Origin: Cytophagales bacterium
Lineage (GTDB): Bacteria > Bacteroidota > Bacteroidia > Cytophagales > UBA9547
Direction: 5' to 3'
Assembly (NCBI GenBank): GCA_003476475.1
Contig: DMUD01000264.1
Coordinates: forward strand, 672-18,582
DNA: 17,911 nucleotides
Shown here: positions 7,135-16,900 of the stretch, one piece after another
Layout of the letters: each line of letters starts with the position of its first letter
Position numbering within the stretch: position 1 is the first letter of the stretch
The notes under the pieces: model-generated
The model's input: only the letters and a program-made list of their open reading frames with translations
Told to the model about the DNA's origin: nothing
The model's database searches: none
Program-made: the position numbers and the translations under genes

Positions 7135-8986
7135 TCGGAGACGAAATGTCTATTTGCTCCACTTTCTGCAAATCCTTTTCATGTTCCAAATTAGAACTTA
7201 AAGTAGCCGACAAAGGTACATTTTGAGGTATAAAATCGTCATCAGCACCAACTTTGCTGTAATCGTAAGGCCAACGATATACAGTAGGAACTTCTCCAGG
7301 CCAATTACCGTGGCCGGGATTAACAGGTGTAGTCCATTCAAGAGTATTTGAATACCAAGGATTTGAACTCGCTTTTCTACCTTTGAAAATACTGTAAATG
7401 AAATTGAAGAGAAACAAGAACTGTACAGCAAAAGTAAGGAAAGCAGCTACACTTATAAATTGATTTAAATCTGTAAAAGTACTAAAAGCATCAAAACCAG
7501 TATGAGAATAATACCTTCTAGGGAAACCAGCGATTCCAATGTAATGCATCGGGAAAAATACAAGGTAAGCCCCAATGAAAGTAAACCAAAAATGAATATA
7601 ACCTAAACGCGCATCCATCATTCTACCAAACATTTTGGGAAACCAATGATATATACCAGCTACCATACCGAAGAAAGATGCTGTACCCATAACTAAATGA
7701 AAATGTGCTACAACAAAATAGGTATCATGCAATTGAATATCCAAAGCTGCATTTCCCAAAATCAAACCAGTTAACCCGCCAGAAATGAAGTAAGAAACTA
7801 ATCCAATTGAAAATAACATAGCAGGAGTAAAAACAATGTTACCACGCCACAGTGTAGCAATGTAATTAAAAGCCTTAACTGCAGAAGGTACAGCAATTAC
7901 CAATGTCAATAACATAAATATTGAACCTAGAAAAGGATTCATACCTGTTACAAACATGTGGTGAGCCCATACAATAAAAGATAGGAAAGCAATGCCCAAT
8001 ATTGAACCAATCATAGCCTTGTATCCGAATATAGGTTTTCTAGAATTTGTAGCTATAATCTCGGACGTAATACCTAATGCTGGGAGCAAAACAATATATA
8101 CTTCAGGATGCCCTAAAAACCAAAAAAGATGTTGGAATAAAACTGGACTACCTCCTACATTATGAAGAGCCTCACCAGCAATATAAATCTCAGATAAGTA
8201 AAAACTAGTGCCAAAACTCCTATCAAAAATTAAAAGCAAAGCTGCAGAAAATAGTACGGGAAAGGAAAGTACCCCAATTATAGCAGTAATCAAAAAAGCC
8301 CATATCGTCAAAGGAAGTCTCAAAAATGACATTCCCTTTGTTCTAAGATTGATAACAGTAGTAATGTAATTAATACTACCTAACAAACTTGAAACAATAA
8401 ACAAGGACATACTACAAAGCCATAATGTCATACCCAAACCAGAACCAGACATAGCTTGTGGTAATGCACTAAGAGGAGGATAGATAACCCAACCACCACT
8501 TGCAGGGCCAGTTTCGATGAAAATGGAGACAAACATTATAACACTTGATGCAAAAAAGAACCAGTATGAAAGCATGTTCAAAAATCCTGATGCCATGTCT
8601 CTTGCACCAATTTGGAGCGGAATCAAAAAATTGCTGAAGGTACCACTCAAGCCCGCGGTTAATACAAAGAATACCATGATAGTTCCATGCATGGTGACCA
8701 ATGCAAGATAAAACTCTGGATTCATTTTGCCATTTTCAATCCACTCTCCTAATAAAGGCTTCAACCAATCTAAATTTGCATCAGGGAATCCTAGCTGCAA
8801 TCTAAATAGCATAGACATGCCACCACCCAAAATAGCCCAGAACATTCCAGAAATCAAGAACTGTTTTGCTATTATCTTGTGATCTTCAGAAAAGATATAC
8901 TTTCTGATGAAACTCTGTTCATGATGCTCGTGATGGTCGTGTGCATGAACTTCGTGAGAATGAATTTGTAGGTCAACAGTTGCCAT
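7124..8986 (-). CDS. coxA: Cytochrome c oxidase subunit I (A1-type heme-copper oxidase)
   Basis: This is the catalytic subunit, reducing O2 to water at heme a3-CuB and pumping protons. It has 620 residues from the ATG at 8986; a TTG two codons upstream (8992) is a less likely start. Heme a ligands are H100 (MHGT) and H430; the heme a3 ligand is H428 (both in AHFHLV). CuB ligands are H293, H342 and H343 (AHHMF), with the cross-linked Tyr Y297 in GHPEVY. E295 of that motif marks type A1. D-channel residues D120 and N127 (RDMASGFLN) and K-channel K323 (GYKAMIG) are present. The N terminus has a His-rich stretch (about residues 9-22). It follows coxB by 11 bases. All cofactor ligands are intact. 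Confidence 0.97.
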   Translation of the reverse strand: MATVDLQIHSHEVHAHDHHEHHEQSFIRKYIFSEDHKIIAKQFLISGMFWAILGGGMSMLFRLQLGFPDANLDWLKPLLGEWIENGKMNPEFYLALVTMHGTIMVFFVLTAGLSGTFSNFLIPLQIGARDMASGFLNMLSYWFFFASSVIMFVSIFIETGPASGGWVIYPPLSALPQAMSGSGLGMTLWLCSMSLFIVSSLLGSINYITTVINLRTKGMSFLRLPLTIWAFLITAIIGVLSFPVLFSAALLLIFDRSFGTSFYLSEIYIAGEALHNVGGSPVLFQHLFWFLGHPEVYIVLLPALGITSEIIATNSRKPIFGYKAMIGSILGIAFLSFIVWAHHMFVTGMNPFLGSIFMLLTLVIAVPSAVKAFNYIATLWRGNIVFTPAMLFSIGLVSYFISGGLTGLILGNAALDIQLHDTYFVVAHFHLVMGTASFFGMVAGIYHWFPKMFGRMMDARLGYIHFWFTFIGAYLVFFPMHYIGIAGFPRRYYSHTGFDAFSTFTDLNQFISVAAFLTFAVQFLFLFNFIYSIFKGRKASSNPWYSNTLEWTTPVNPGHGNWPGEVPTVYRWPYDYSKVGADDDFIPQNVPLSATLSSNLEHEKDLQKVEQIDISSPNAQ

Positions 8987-8997
8987 AATCAAACTAT

Positions 8998-10050
8998 TTA
9001 TAGTGAGGAAAGTTCTTTGTTCTGATTGGTTATTTCAGATTTAGCACTTGGCGAATATTTTTTCATAGATTCAGCAAAATAATCTTCATTTTGCGATTTC
9101 CATGATTTTTGTGAGGCTAACCATTTCACATATTCTTCAGGCTCGTCCACTACTACAATGAATCGCATTGCGAAATGACCTCTACCACATACTTCAGTAC
9201 AGGCTAATTCATAATTAAACTCAGCATTACCAGTTTTTTCACGCATTTCAGCAGTAGAAATAGTAGGAGTAAACCAAAAACTTGTGGGCATTCCTGGAAC
9301 TGCATCCATTTTCACTCTGAAATGAGGTAAAAAAACACTGTGTAAAACATCTCTTGCACGTATTTTTAAGAGAACAGGAGTACCCTTTTGAAAATGCAAC
9401 TCTCTTGGAATAAAATCGTCATGACTATTCTTGTCTTCAACCTTGATTCCAAATTCGTTAATCGCATCAATACGTTTAAAACTTTGCTGACCTAATTTAC
9501 CATCAGAACCAGGATACCTCACCTGCCAAGCAAATTGTTTTCCAAGTACTTCCACGATATTTGAATTAACTGGAGCTTCCTGGGTGATACTAGTCCAAAT
9601 TTTAAGCCCAGAAAAGAGAAGCACAACTAACACAATAGCTGGTATGATAGTCCAAACCCTCTCGAGCGTGTGATTATCAGGATAAAAGTATGCTTTTCTG
9701 TCCTCTCTGTAGTGGTACTTTAAAGGGAAAATAAAAAGTAATACGTTAGTGAATATAAAAGCAACTAAAATAATTCCCATCGAAATCCAAAATAAATTGT
9801 CGGTTTCAACTCCATGAATTGAGGCGGATTCAGGCAAATAATATTTCTTGGCAACCTGATGATAACCAAACATACCAAGAAATATAAAAAACATGAAAGC
9901 CACAAACAAGTAACCGTGAACTTTATTAGACTTATCAACACGTTGGTTATAAGAACCTTTAAGTACGTTGATGAGTACTTGGGTTCTAAAAAGCATAAAA
10001 AGGATAGCTAGTAGTAGCAGAACTCCTGTTAGTATAAGAAAGGTGGTCAT
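8998..10050 (-). CDS. coxB: Cytochrome c oxidase subunit II with CuA site
   Basis: Subunit II receives electrons at the binuclear CuA centre and passes them to heme a. The CuA ligands are complete: H237 (DVLHSVFLPHFR), then C284, E286, C288, H292 and M295 in CTEVCGRGHFAM. The aromatic electron-entry region appears as KQFAWQVRYPG (171-181). At 350 residues the protein is longer than usual at the N terminus, with four hydrophobic segments (about 4-20, 45-63, 86-108 and 131-150) instead of the standard two. There is no cytochrome c domain after the CuA domain; the tail is short and polar. The electron donor must therefore be a separate heme protein, most likely a c-heme of the complex encoded just upstream. 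It starts 19 bases after actF. Confidence 0.96.
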   Translation of the reverse strand: MTTFLILTGVLLLLAILFMLFRTQVLINVLKGSYNQRVDKSNKVHGYLFVAFMFFIFLGMFGYHQVAKKYYLPESASIHGVETDNLFWISMGIILVAFIFTNVLLFIFPLKYHYREDRKAYFYPDNHTLERVWTIIPAIVLVVLLFSGLKIWTSITQEAPVNSNIVEVLGKQFAWQVRYPGSDGKLGQQSFKRIDAINEFGIKVEDKNSHDDFIPRELHFQKGTPVLLKIRARDVLHSVFLPHFRVKMDAVPGMPTSFWFTPTISTAEMREKTGNAEFNYELACTEVCGRGHFAMRFIVVVDEPEEYVKWLASQKSWKSQNEDYFAESMKKYSPSAKSEITNQNKELSSL

Positions 10051-10069
10051 AGGTAGATTATTTTCTTAA

Positions 10070-11392
10070 TTATATATCGTGATGGATACTCTCCTCGAGC
10101 ATTGGATGATTCTTAGGTATTAACAAGGCTTTTGATAAAAAGTTTGCTACAACATAGCCAAAAATTCCAAGGTAAATAAGAATAGAGCCAATTTCAAGCG
10201 CACCAAAACCACTATTTCCCTTTGTAGTACCTGGCATCACCATCAGATAAAAATCCAACCAATGACCAAACAACAATCCTACACAAACAATTTTCAAGAA
10301 AATTGTCAATCTCTTCGATTCTCTAGTCATTAAACCAATGAATGGAAACACGAAGTTGATAAATATGTTCACAAAGAAAAGTCCATAATATGCCCCGCCA
10401 AAACGACTCAAACGATCGATGAAATAGTTGGTTTCCTCTGGAATGTTGGCATAAAAAATCAAGAGGAACTGCGCAAACCAAACGTAGGTCCAAAATATAC
10501 TGAACGCAAACATAAATTTGCCCAAATCGTGCAAATGACTGTCATTGACAACTTTTAAATAGCCATTTTCTTTAAGCAGCAATACCACAAGCGTGATTGC
10601 AGCTAAACCACTCACATGCCAGCTAGCCAATACATACCAACCAAACATTGTACTAAACCAATGTGGGTCTATAGACATTACCCAATCCCAAGCTGATGTA
10701 GAAGAGGTAACCCCAAAAATCAAAAGGAAAGTGGCTCCCAACACAATACTTTTGTTGTAATGTTCTGTTCCGCCATTCAAATCCTCTTTCAAAGATTGAT
10801 TAAGCATGGCTTTGAACACTACGAACCAAAGAATGAAATAAGATGCCATTCTTCCATAATAAAAGGGAAGATTCAAATATCCAGCCTTTCCAGCCAATAT
10901 CTTGTCATAGTTTGGATTTAATGTCTTGCCATCTTCCAAAAACTTATTAGTTAGACCTTCATGAGTCCAGTGAAATAAATCGTGGTGACCGAAAAAGAAA
11001 ACACCAAACATCAAAACAGCCGCAATAGGAAGAAAATGACCAAAAGATTGCGGAATTCTAATGATGGCAGAAGACCAACCTGCATATGCAACATAATTGT
11101 AAGCACAAAAGAAAACACTTATAACGGCTATGCCAGTAAAAAAGAGATTATTAACCCACAAAGTGGCAAATAATCTTTGTGTCCAATGAAAAGTATGTTC
11201 ACCGCCGTGAACAGCAGCACCAGCTTCATGATGCCCTTCTGCTCCATGACCTTGACCGTTCAAAAGCAATACTATACCTAAACCGAAAAGCAATACACCG
11301 CTCAAAATAATGAGTAGTAAGTTCTTTTTTAGTTTAGGTGAAAAAACAAATCTTTCTTCTAAATCTACATGATGTTCAACGTGAACTCCCAT
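10070..11392 (-). CDS. actF: Alternative complex III subunit ActF (integral membrane quinol:cytochrome c oxidoreductase subunit)
   Basis: ActF is the second large membrane subunit of alternative complex III, a distant relative of ActC and of NrfD-type proteins, thought to form a transmembrane proton path and support quinol handling. The 440-residue protein has about ten hydrophobic helices. The sections FGVFFFGHHDLFHWTHEG and YYGRMASYFILWFVVFK are typical of ActF in Bacteroidota. Near the N terminus, between helix 1 and helix 2, is a His-rich loop (about 47-69, six His among Gly, Ala and Glu). It sits between the cytochrome gene actE and coxB, in the order known for this operon. The ATG at 11392 follows actE by 27 bases. 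The first ten residues also contain three His. Confidence 0.93.
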   Translation of the reverse strand: MGVHVEHHVDLEERFVFSPKLKKNLLLIILSGVLLFGLGIVLLLNGQGHGAEGHHEAGAAVHGGEHTFHWTQRLFATLWVNNLFFTGIAVISVFFCAYNYVAYAGWSSAIIRIPQSFGHFLPIAAVLMFGVFFFGHHDLFHWTHEGLTNKFLEDGKTLNPNYDKILAGKAGYLNLPFYYGRMASYFILWFVVFKAMLNQSLKEDLNGGTEHYNKSIVLGATFLLIFGVTSSTSAWDWVMSIDPHWFSTMFGWYVLASWHVSGLAAITLVVLLLKENGYLKVVNDSHLHDLGKFMFAFSIFWTYVWFAQFLLIFYANIPEETNYFIDRLSRFGGAYYGLFFVNIFINFVFPFIGLMTRESKRLTIFLKIVCVGLLFGHWLDFYLMVMPGTTKGNSGFGALEIGSILIYLGIFGYVVANFLSKALLIPKNHPMLEESIHHDI

Positions 11393-11419
11393 TTTATTAC
11401 CTTTTTATTCGAAAAAAAA

Positions 11420-12028
11420 CTATTGATTTTGAAGTGTTTGTACATAATGTACTACTTTCCAACGTTCCTCCACACTAAGTTGAGAAGCGTGTGGCCACAT
11501 TCTATTTCTACCAAAAGTAATGGTATGAAAAATATGACCAGGTTTATCCTCTTTCACCCTACCTTTAGAATATGAAGGAACTCCTTTGTATAGCTGTCCA
11601 ACTGGACCATCGCCTTGACCAGTTTCACCATGACAATGTAAGCAATACCTAGTGTACAACACTTTTCCTTCCTCTAAAACTTGAGCACTTGAATCGATTG
11701 GATTGACTAAAATCCTACCAGCTAATTCAAAACTGTCTTTGTGAAAGTGGTACAAAGATGGTTGCTCGTCAATCAAATCTTTTGATGGGTTGTAAGCATT
11801 TCTCTTGATTGTATTTTTAGCGGGCAATCTCATGTTCATTCCATGTGGATTGTGTAGGTTAGAACTGTAATCATCGCCATATTTCCTATCAACCACTTGT
11901 GTTAGCGGTTCATATGCGTCTGACACATACATTTGAGAAGCATATTCCCTACCTGTATCTTGAGTGCCTCTTTTGCAAGAAAAAAAAGATACAGCACAAA
12001 TAGTGAAGAATAAGACTAAGTTTTTCAT
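11420..12028 (-). CDS. actE: Alternative complex III subunit ActE, mono-heme cytochrome c lipoprotein
   Basis: ActE is the mono-heme c-type cytochrome of alternative complex III, on the periplasmic face. The 202 residues start with a signal peptide ending in FFSC, giving a probable lipidated C18 followed by Lys-Arg. The heme site is CLHCH (C129, C132, H133), followed by GETGQGDGPVG, typical of class I cytochromes c. The likely axial Met is M177 in GRNRMWPHASQLS. Between the signal and the heme domain lies an extension of about 100 residues containing PHGMNMRLP and the DELAGR-like region SFELAGRILVNP, as in other ActE proteins. With no cytochrome c domain on CoxB, ActE is a good candidate for passing electrons straight to CuA. 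Confidence 0.93.
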   Translation of the reverse strand: MKNLVLFFTICAVSFFSCKRGTQDTGREYASQMYVSDAYEPLTQVVDRKYGDDYSSNLHNPHGMNMRLPAKNTIKRNAYNPSKDLIDEQPSLYHFHKDSFELAGRILVNPIDSSAQVLEEGKVLYTRYCLHCHGETGQGDGPVGQLYKGVPSYSKGRVKEDKPGHIFHTITFGRNRMWPHASQLSVEERWKVVHYVQTLQNQ

Positions 12029-12045
12029 TTTGTAAGAAATCTCTA

Positions 12046-12570
12046 TTATAACTCTTTTTCAAAAACTTCGGAAGCCTGGTTATCCTTTAGGATTTTAATG
12101 ATTTTTTCTTGAGTATGGTGGTTTTTACCCAAATCAATGGCCACTACAAACTTATCGTCAGTGCTTCTAATATCAAACATTTTGGGTGTAAAACCAGGTA
12201 TCAATTTAGCAATGACAAAAAAGGTAAGTGTCATGCCATATGCCGTGAGTAAAACAGTACACTCAAACGTAACTGGTATGAAAATAGGTGGCGCCGCATT
12301 TGGTTTACCTCCAATGTTCATAGGCCAATCTACAGCCATCATTGAATATATCATGGTGATACCAAGGCAAAAACCAAGCGTACCAAACAAAAAAGCCACA
12401 ATGTCAATTCTGCTTCTTTCATAACCTAGAGCCCTGTCCAATCCGTGTATAGGAAACGGTGAAAATACTTCGTGAATCTTGACACCTTCATGACGAATAT
12501 GCTCTACTGAATGAACCAGCACATCCTCATCGTCAAATATGCCTACTATATATTTGTTTTGTCCTGACAT
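12046..12570 (-). CDS. actD: Alternative complex III subunit ActD (DUF3341)
   Basis: ActD is a small membrane subunit of alternative complex III without cofactors. The 174 residues start with a soluble, ferredoxin-like domain (about 6-54) containing YIVGIFDDEDVLVHSVEHIR and the family motif SPFPIHGLDRALG. Two transmembrane helices follow, at about 56-80 and 101-123, joined by a Pro/Gly-rich loop with WPMNIGGKP, then a soluble C-terminal tail. This is the DUF3341 layout. Position between actC and actE, with spacings of 15 and 17 bases, agrees. In known ACIII structures ActD packs against the ActC bundle; a structural role is expected. Confidence 0.94.
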   Translation of the reverse strand: MSGQNKYIVGIFDDEDVLVHSVEHIRHEGVKIHEVFSPFPIHGLDRALGYERSRIDIVAFLFGTLGFCLGITMIYSMMAVDWPMNIGGKPNAAPPIFIPVTFECTVLLTAYGMTLTFFVIAKLIPGFTPKMFDIRSTDDKFVVAIDLGKNHHTQEKIIKILKDNQASEVFEKEL

Positions 12571-12585
12571 AACGCAACTAGTAAT

Positions 12586-13941
12586 TTATTTTTTTGCAGA
12601 TGATGATTTAAGCACCGACTTCACTTCAGCCATGTTTATCACTGGTAAAAACTTGGCAAATAAGAAGAAGAAGGTAAAGAACAGACCAAATGAGAAAATG
12701 TAATCTCCAATGTCGTACATAGTCGGGTAAAACATTGTCCAGCTTGAAGGAAGATAATCTCTATGTAAAGAACTTACAATAATTACAAATCTTTCAAACC
12801 ACATTCCAATATTCACAATAATACTGATGACAAAAGTGGCAGCGATATTTCGACGAATTTTTCTAATCCAAAACAGCTGTGGAGAAATCACATTGCAAGT
12901 CATCATGGACCAATAAGCCCACCAATAAGGCCCAGTAGCGCGGTTGATAAAACAGTAACCTTCGTATTCCACACCCGAATACCAAGCAATAAAGAATTCT
13001 GTGATATAAGCAACACCCACAATTGATCCAGTCAAAGTGATGATTTTGTTCATTGACTCGATGTGGGTTATGGTAACATAATCTTCCAATTTAAACACCT
13101 TCCTAGTGACCAACATTAACGTAAGTACCATTGCAAAACCAGAAAAGATAGCACCAGCAACAAAATAAGGTGGGAATATGGTAGTGTGCCAACCCGGAAT
13201 AACAGAAGTTGCAAAGTCCATACTTACTATTGTGTGTACCGACAATACGAGAGGAGTAGAAACACCTGCCAAAATCAAACTCACTTGTTCATAGCGTTGC
13301 CAATCTTTGGCCCCGCCACTCCAGTTGAAACTAAGAATACCATACACTTTGCGCGATATACCTGTGGCTCTCTCGCGAATAGTGGCTAGGTCGGGGATAA
13401 GCCCAACATACCAAAATAGAATTGAAACAGACAAATAAGTACTAATCGCAAAAACGTCCCATACTAATGGAGAATTGAAGTTTACCCACAAAGAACCATA
13501 AGTATTTGGCAAAGGAAGCGCCCAGTTGGCCAGCCACGTTCTGCCCATGTGCATCAAAATGAAACTACCCGCACAAAAAACTGCAAAAATGGTCATCGCT
13601 TCAGCCGCACGGTTAATAGAAGTCCTCCATTTCTGACGGAAAAGTAACAAAACAGCTGAAATAAGTGTACCAGCATGACCAATACCTACCCACCACACGA
13701 AGTTAGTAATGTCCCAAGCCCAGCCAACAGTCCTATTTAATCCCCAAACACCTAAACCAACAGTCCATGTTTTATATAGGCAGAAACTTCCATAAGCTAG
13801 GGCTAAAACGGAAATGCCAAAAGCAAAATACCAAAGATTGGTAGGCTTTCCTTCTACCTGCTTGCATATATCCTCTGTAACATCGTGTAATTTCTTACCG
13901 CCTGTAACCAATGGTGCTCTTACGTGAGATGTAACTTGCAT
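12586..13941 (-). CDS. actC: Alternative complex III subunit ActC (NrfD/PsrC-like membrane subunit)
   Basis: ActC is the NrfD-like integral membrane subunit of alternative complex III and is held to carry the quinol-binding site near the periplasmic face, next to the Fe-S domain of ActB. The 451-residue protein has about ten helices. Recognisable segments include WAWDITNFVWWVGIGHAGTL, NRAAEAMTIFA, FILMHMGR and PGWHTTIFPPYFVAGAI, all typical of the polysulfide-reductase NrfD family in this complex. The ATG at 13941 gives a 30-residue N-terminal tail before the first helix. It begins 18 bases after actB, the order found in all actABCDEF clusters I know. The frame is intact. Confidence 0.95.
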   Translation of the reverse strand: MQVTSHVRAPLVTGGKKLHDVTEDICKQVEGKPTNLWYFAFGISVLALAYGSFCLYKTWTVGLGVWGLNRTVGWAWDITNFVWWVGIGHAGTLISAVLLLFRQKWRTSINRAAEAMTIFAVFCAGSFILMHMGRTWLANWALPLPNTYGSLWVNFNSPLVWDVFAISTYLSVSILFWYVGLIPDLATIRERATGISRKVYGILSFNWSGGAKDWQRYEQVSLILAGVSTPLVLSVHTIVSMDFATSVIPGWHTTIFPPYFVAGAIFSGFAMVLTLMLVTRKVFKLEDYVTITHIESMNKIITLTGSIVGVAYITEFFIAWYSGVEYEGYCFINRATGPYWWAYWSMMTCNVISPQLFWIRKIRRNIAATFVISIIVNIGMWFERFVIIVSSLHRDYLPSSWTMFYPTMYDIGDYIFSFGLFFTFFFLFAKFLPVINMAEVKSVLKSSSAKK

Positions 13942-13959
13942 CCTTCTAAAATATTATAA

Positions 13960-16900
13960 TTAAGCTTCTGTATTTCTAATTTTAGTCAAATAGGAAACAT
14001 TTGGGCGTACGTTGATTTCCTCCAAAACATGGTACATACGCTTGTTGTATTCTTGTTCCATTAATTGATAAATCTTACTGTCCTTGTCGTTCATGTCACC
14101 AAAAACAATCGCTTCGGAAGGACACGACTGCGAACAAGCTGTCTCAATTTCTCCGTCTACAGGTCTTCTGTTGTTCTTTTTAGCATTCAATTTTCCTTCT
14201 TGAATTCTTTGAACGCACAAAGAACATTTTTCCATCACACCACGTGCGCGTACGGTTACATCAGGATTAAGCACCATTTTACCCAAATCCAAATCTTCAT
14301 TGAAATTGAAGACTTCATTTTCAGCATATCTAAACCAATTGAACCTACGCACTTTGTAAGGACAATTATTGGCACAATACCTCGTACCAATACAACGATT
14401 GTATGTCATTTGATTTAAGCCTTCGCTACTATGGGTAGTAGCTGCAACTGGACAAACTGTTTCACAAGGTGCGTTGTTACAATGCTGACACATCATAGGT
14501 TGGAACACGACTTTCGGATTTTCCGAAGGATCTTCCATGTTCCTATACATATCTATAGCGCCAATCTTGTTCTCCTCTGCTTTTTCGTGTGTCATATCAC
14601 TGGTATAGTATCTGTCGATACGAATCCAATGCATTTCACGGCTATTCAATATTTCTTGTTTACCTACTACAGGAACATTATTTTCAGCCTGACAGCTTAC
14701 AACGCAGTTTCCACAACCAGTACAAGCATTCAAATCGATGACCATACCCCATGAATGGTTAGTACGCTCACGCATTTTCCACATCGACAAGTCGGTAGTA
14801 GGTACAACGCCATCGGCTGTGGCAATAGTAGGGAAGTATCTACCAGCTGCAGGGTTTTTCTTGTATTCTGTTAATGTTGATTCTTGTACTATATCCCTAC
14901 CCATTATAGTTTGATGGGTTTGGGTTTGAGCTATTTTGTAAGTCTCGCCTGTTGTCGAAACTTCAACACCGCTTGAAATGGCATAATTGGCGAACCCATT
15001 TGCCACTGAAATCAAAGGATATGCGTTAACACCAAGACCGTTGCCAGCCTTGCCTACTTTTTCTCTACCAAAACCAACTGCAATACCAACCGTATCGGGT
15101 GCTTGTCCAGGCTGAACTAAAACTGGAACAGTCAAGGAAACGCCGTTTGCTTTGAGGGTTACTCGTTGAGTATTGCCAAACTCCATTTTGATGCTGAGCT
15201 TTTTGGCAAGCGAAATAGGAATAGTGAGGTAATTTTCCCAAGTAGCCTTTGTAATAGGATCAGGAAACTCCAAAATCCATGGGTTATTGGCAAGACCATT
15301 TGAACCATGCCCCATCCCTACTTTTTCGTATACCACTAGCTCAAATCCTTCAGATTTAGCTTTGTAGCGTTTTGAAACAGCACTTGCAGCCGAGGATACA
15401 TCGCCAGAAAAAGATAAAGTTGACGAACTCGCAGGCAATTCAAATACACCATCATACAATGACTTATCCCAAAAGGCTTGGAAAGAAGTATATTTTGATT
15501 GCTTGGGGAATAAATTGGATTTCCAAAAATTGGTAAGGTAGGTATAGGAATCTACTGGAGAACCTGTCCAAGCCGTAAAACTTTCAACAGCAGCCCTTGC
15601 CTTGAACAAAGGCGTAATTGTAGGTTGAATCAAACTGTAAGAACCTGTTTTGGGTTCGGCATCTGACCAAGATTCCAAGTAGTGGTGATCAGGTGTAATA
15701 AAGTCACACAAAGAGGATGTTTCGTCGACTCTATCGGAAAATGAAACTTTCAGGGCAACTTTTGAAAGACTTGAAGCCAATTCTTTTCCTAAAGCACTTG
15801 CATACACAGGATTAGAATTATAGAATAAAACGGCGCCTACGCTACCATCTTTTACTTTCGATACAAAATGTGCGAAAGCAGCGTCATTACCCAATTTTAC
15901 ATTAGACTTTCTTGATGTATCAATCGTGCTACCGTAACTAGCCAACAAATTGTTGATAGCATTGACCAAAATTTGAACGGCAGGGTCATTTGAACCAGAA
16001 ACTACTAACGAATAACCTTTGGTTTTAACCAGATTTTCGGCTGCTAGTTTCAAATTAGGCAAGTCGGAAAGTTGTGTAGTGCTAATCGAAGCCGCACCAA
16101 GTTTGCCCGCTACCAAATTGTATAAATTGGATACTACCAAACCTTCCTGTGAGGGTTTAATCATCGTCCTGTAATCAGCATTTGCACCAGCAAGAGACAT
16201 GATAGACTCAAACTGGAAGTGCTTTGACATTGCAGGGTTTTTCTCAGAAATTTTTCTTGTCTTAGAATATTGCTTAGCATACTCGGAAGAAGACAACCAG
16301 GTACCCAAGAAATCTGCTCCTATACTTACGATTGTTTTGGCTTTGCTGAAATCATAAGATGGAATAAAAGCTGAGCCAAAACTTAGTTCGTTTGCTTTTG
16401 ATATTCCATAAGCGGAAACGGGGTCAACCGCAACCACTTTGGCCGAGTATTTCGCTGCAAATGCAGAAATGGCCGCATTTAATGAAGGACTGCAAACGGT
16501 AGAAGTCACTACATATATTGCTTTACCAGCGGCAACCACCTCTTGTAACTTCGATATAATTTTCTTGTCAGCAGCTTCGAAAGATATTTCGGCCCCTTTT
16601 TCTTGGAATGAACGTAATCTTGAACCATCGTACAATCCCAATACTGAAGCTTGAGCCCTTACGCCCGTGGCACCAGCCGAAACAGTTGATTTTTTATTTC
16701 CTTCAATTTTAATAGGACGACCTTCGCGCGTTTTTACCACCACGCTAGCGTAATCTCCACCATCTACATAACTTGAAGCGTACCAATTAGCATTGGTAGG
16801 ATCCACATCCTCTGGCTTTATCAAGTATGGAATAGCCTTTTTTACTGGAGTTTCACAAGCGGCAAGCGATGCTGCTGCAACACTAAAACCAAGAAACTTC

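Noticed and set aside
8987..8992. A TTG start for coxA at 8992, two codons upstream of the ATG
   Set aside because: The ATG at 8986 is in frame, is the stronger codon and leaves an 11-base gap from coxB. Nothing favours the TTG.
14065..14754. Plus-strand open frames opposite the ActB Fe-S domain
   Set aside because: They are Cys-, His- and Thr-rich antisense shadows of the conserved actB frame, with no recognisable domain.
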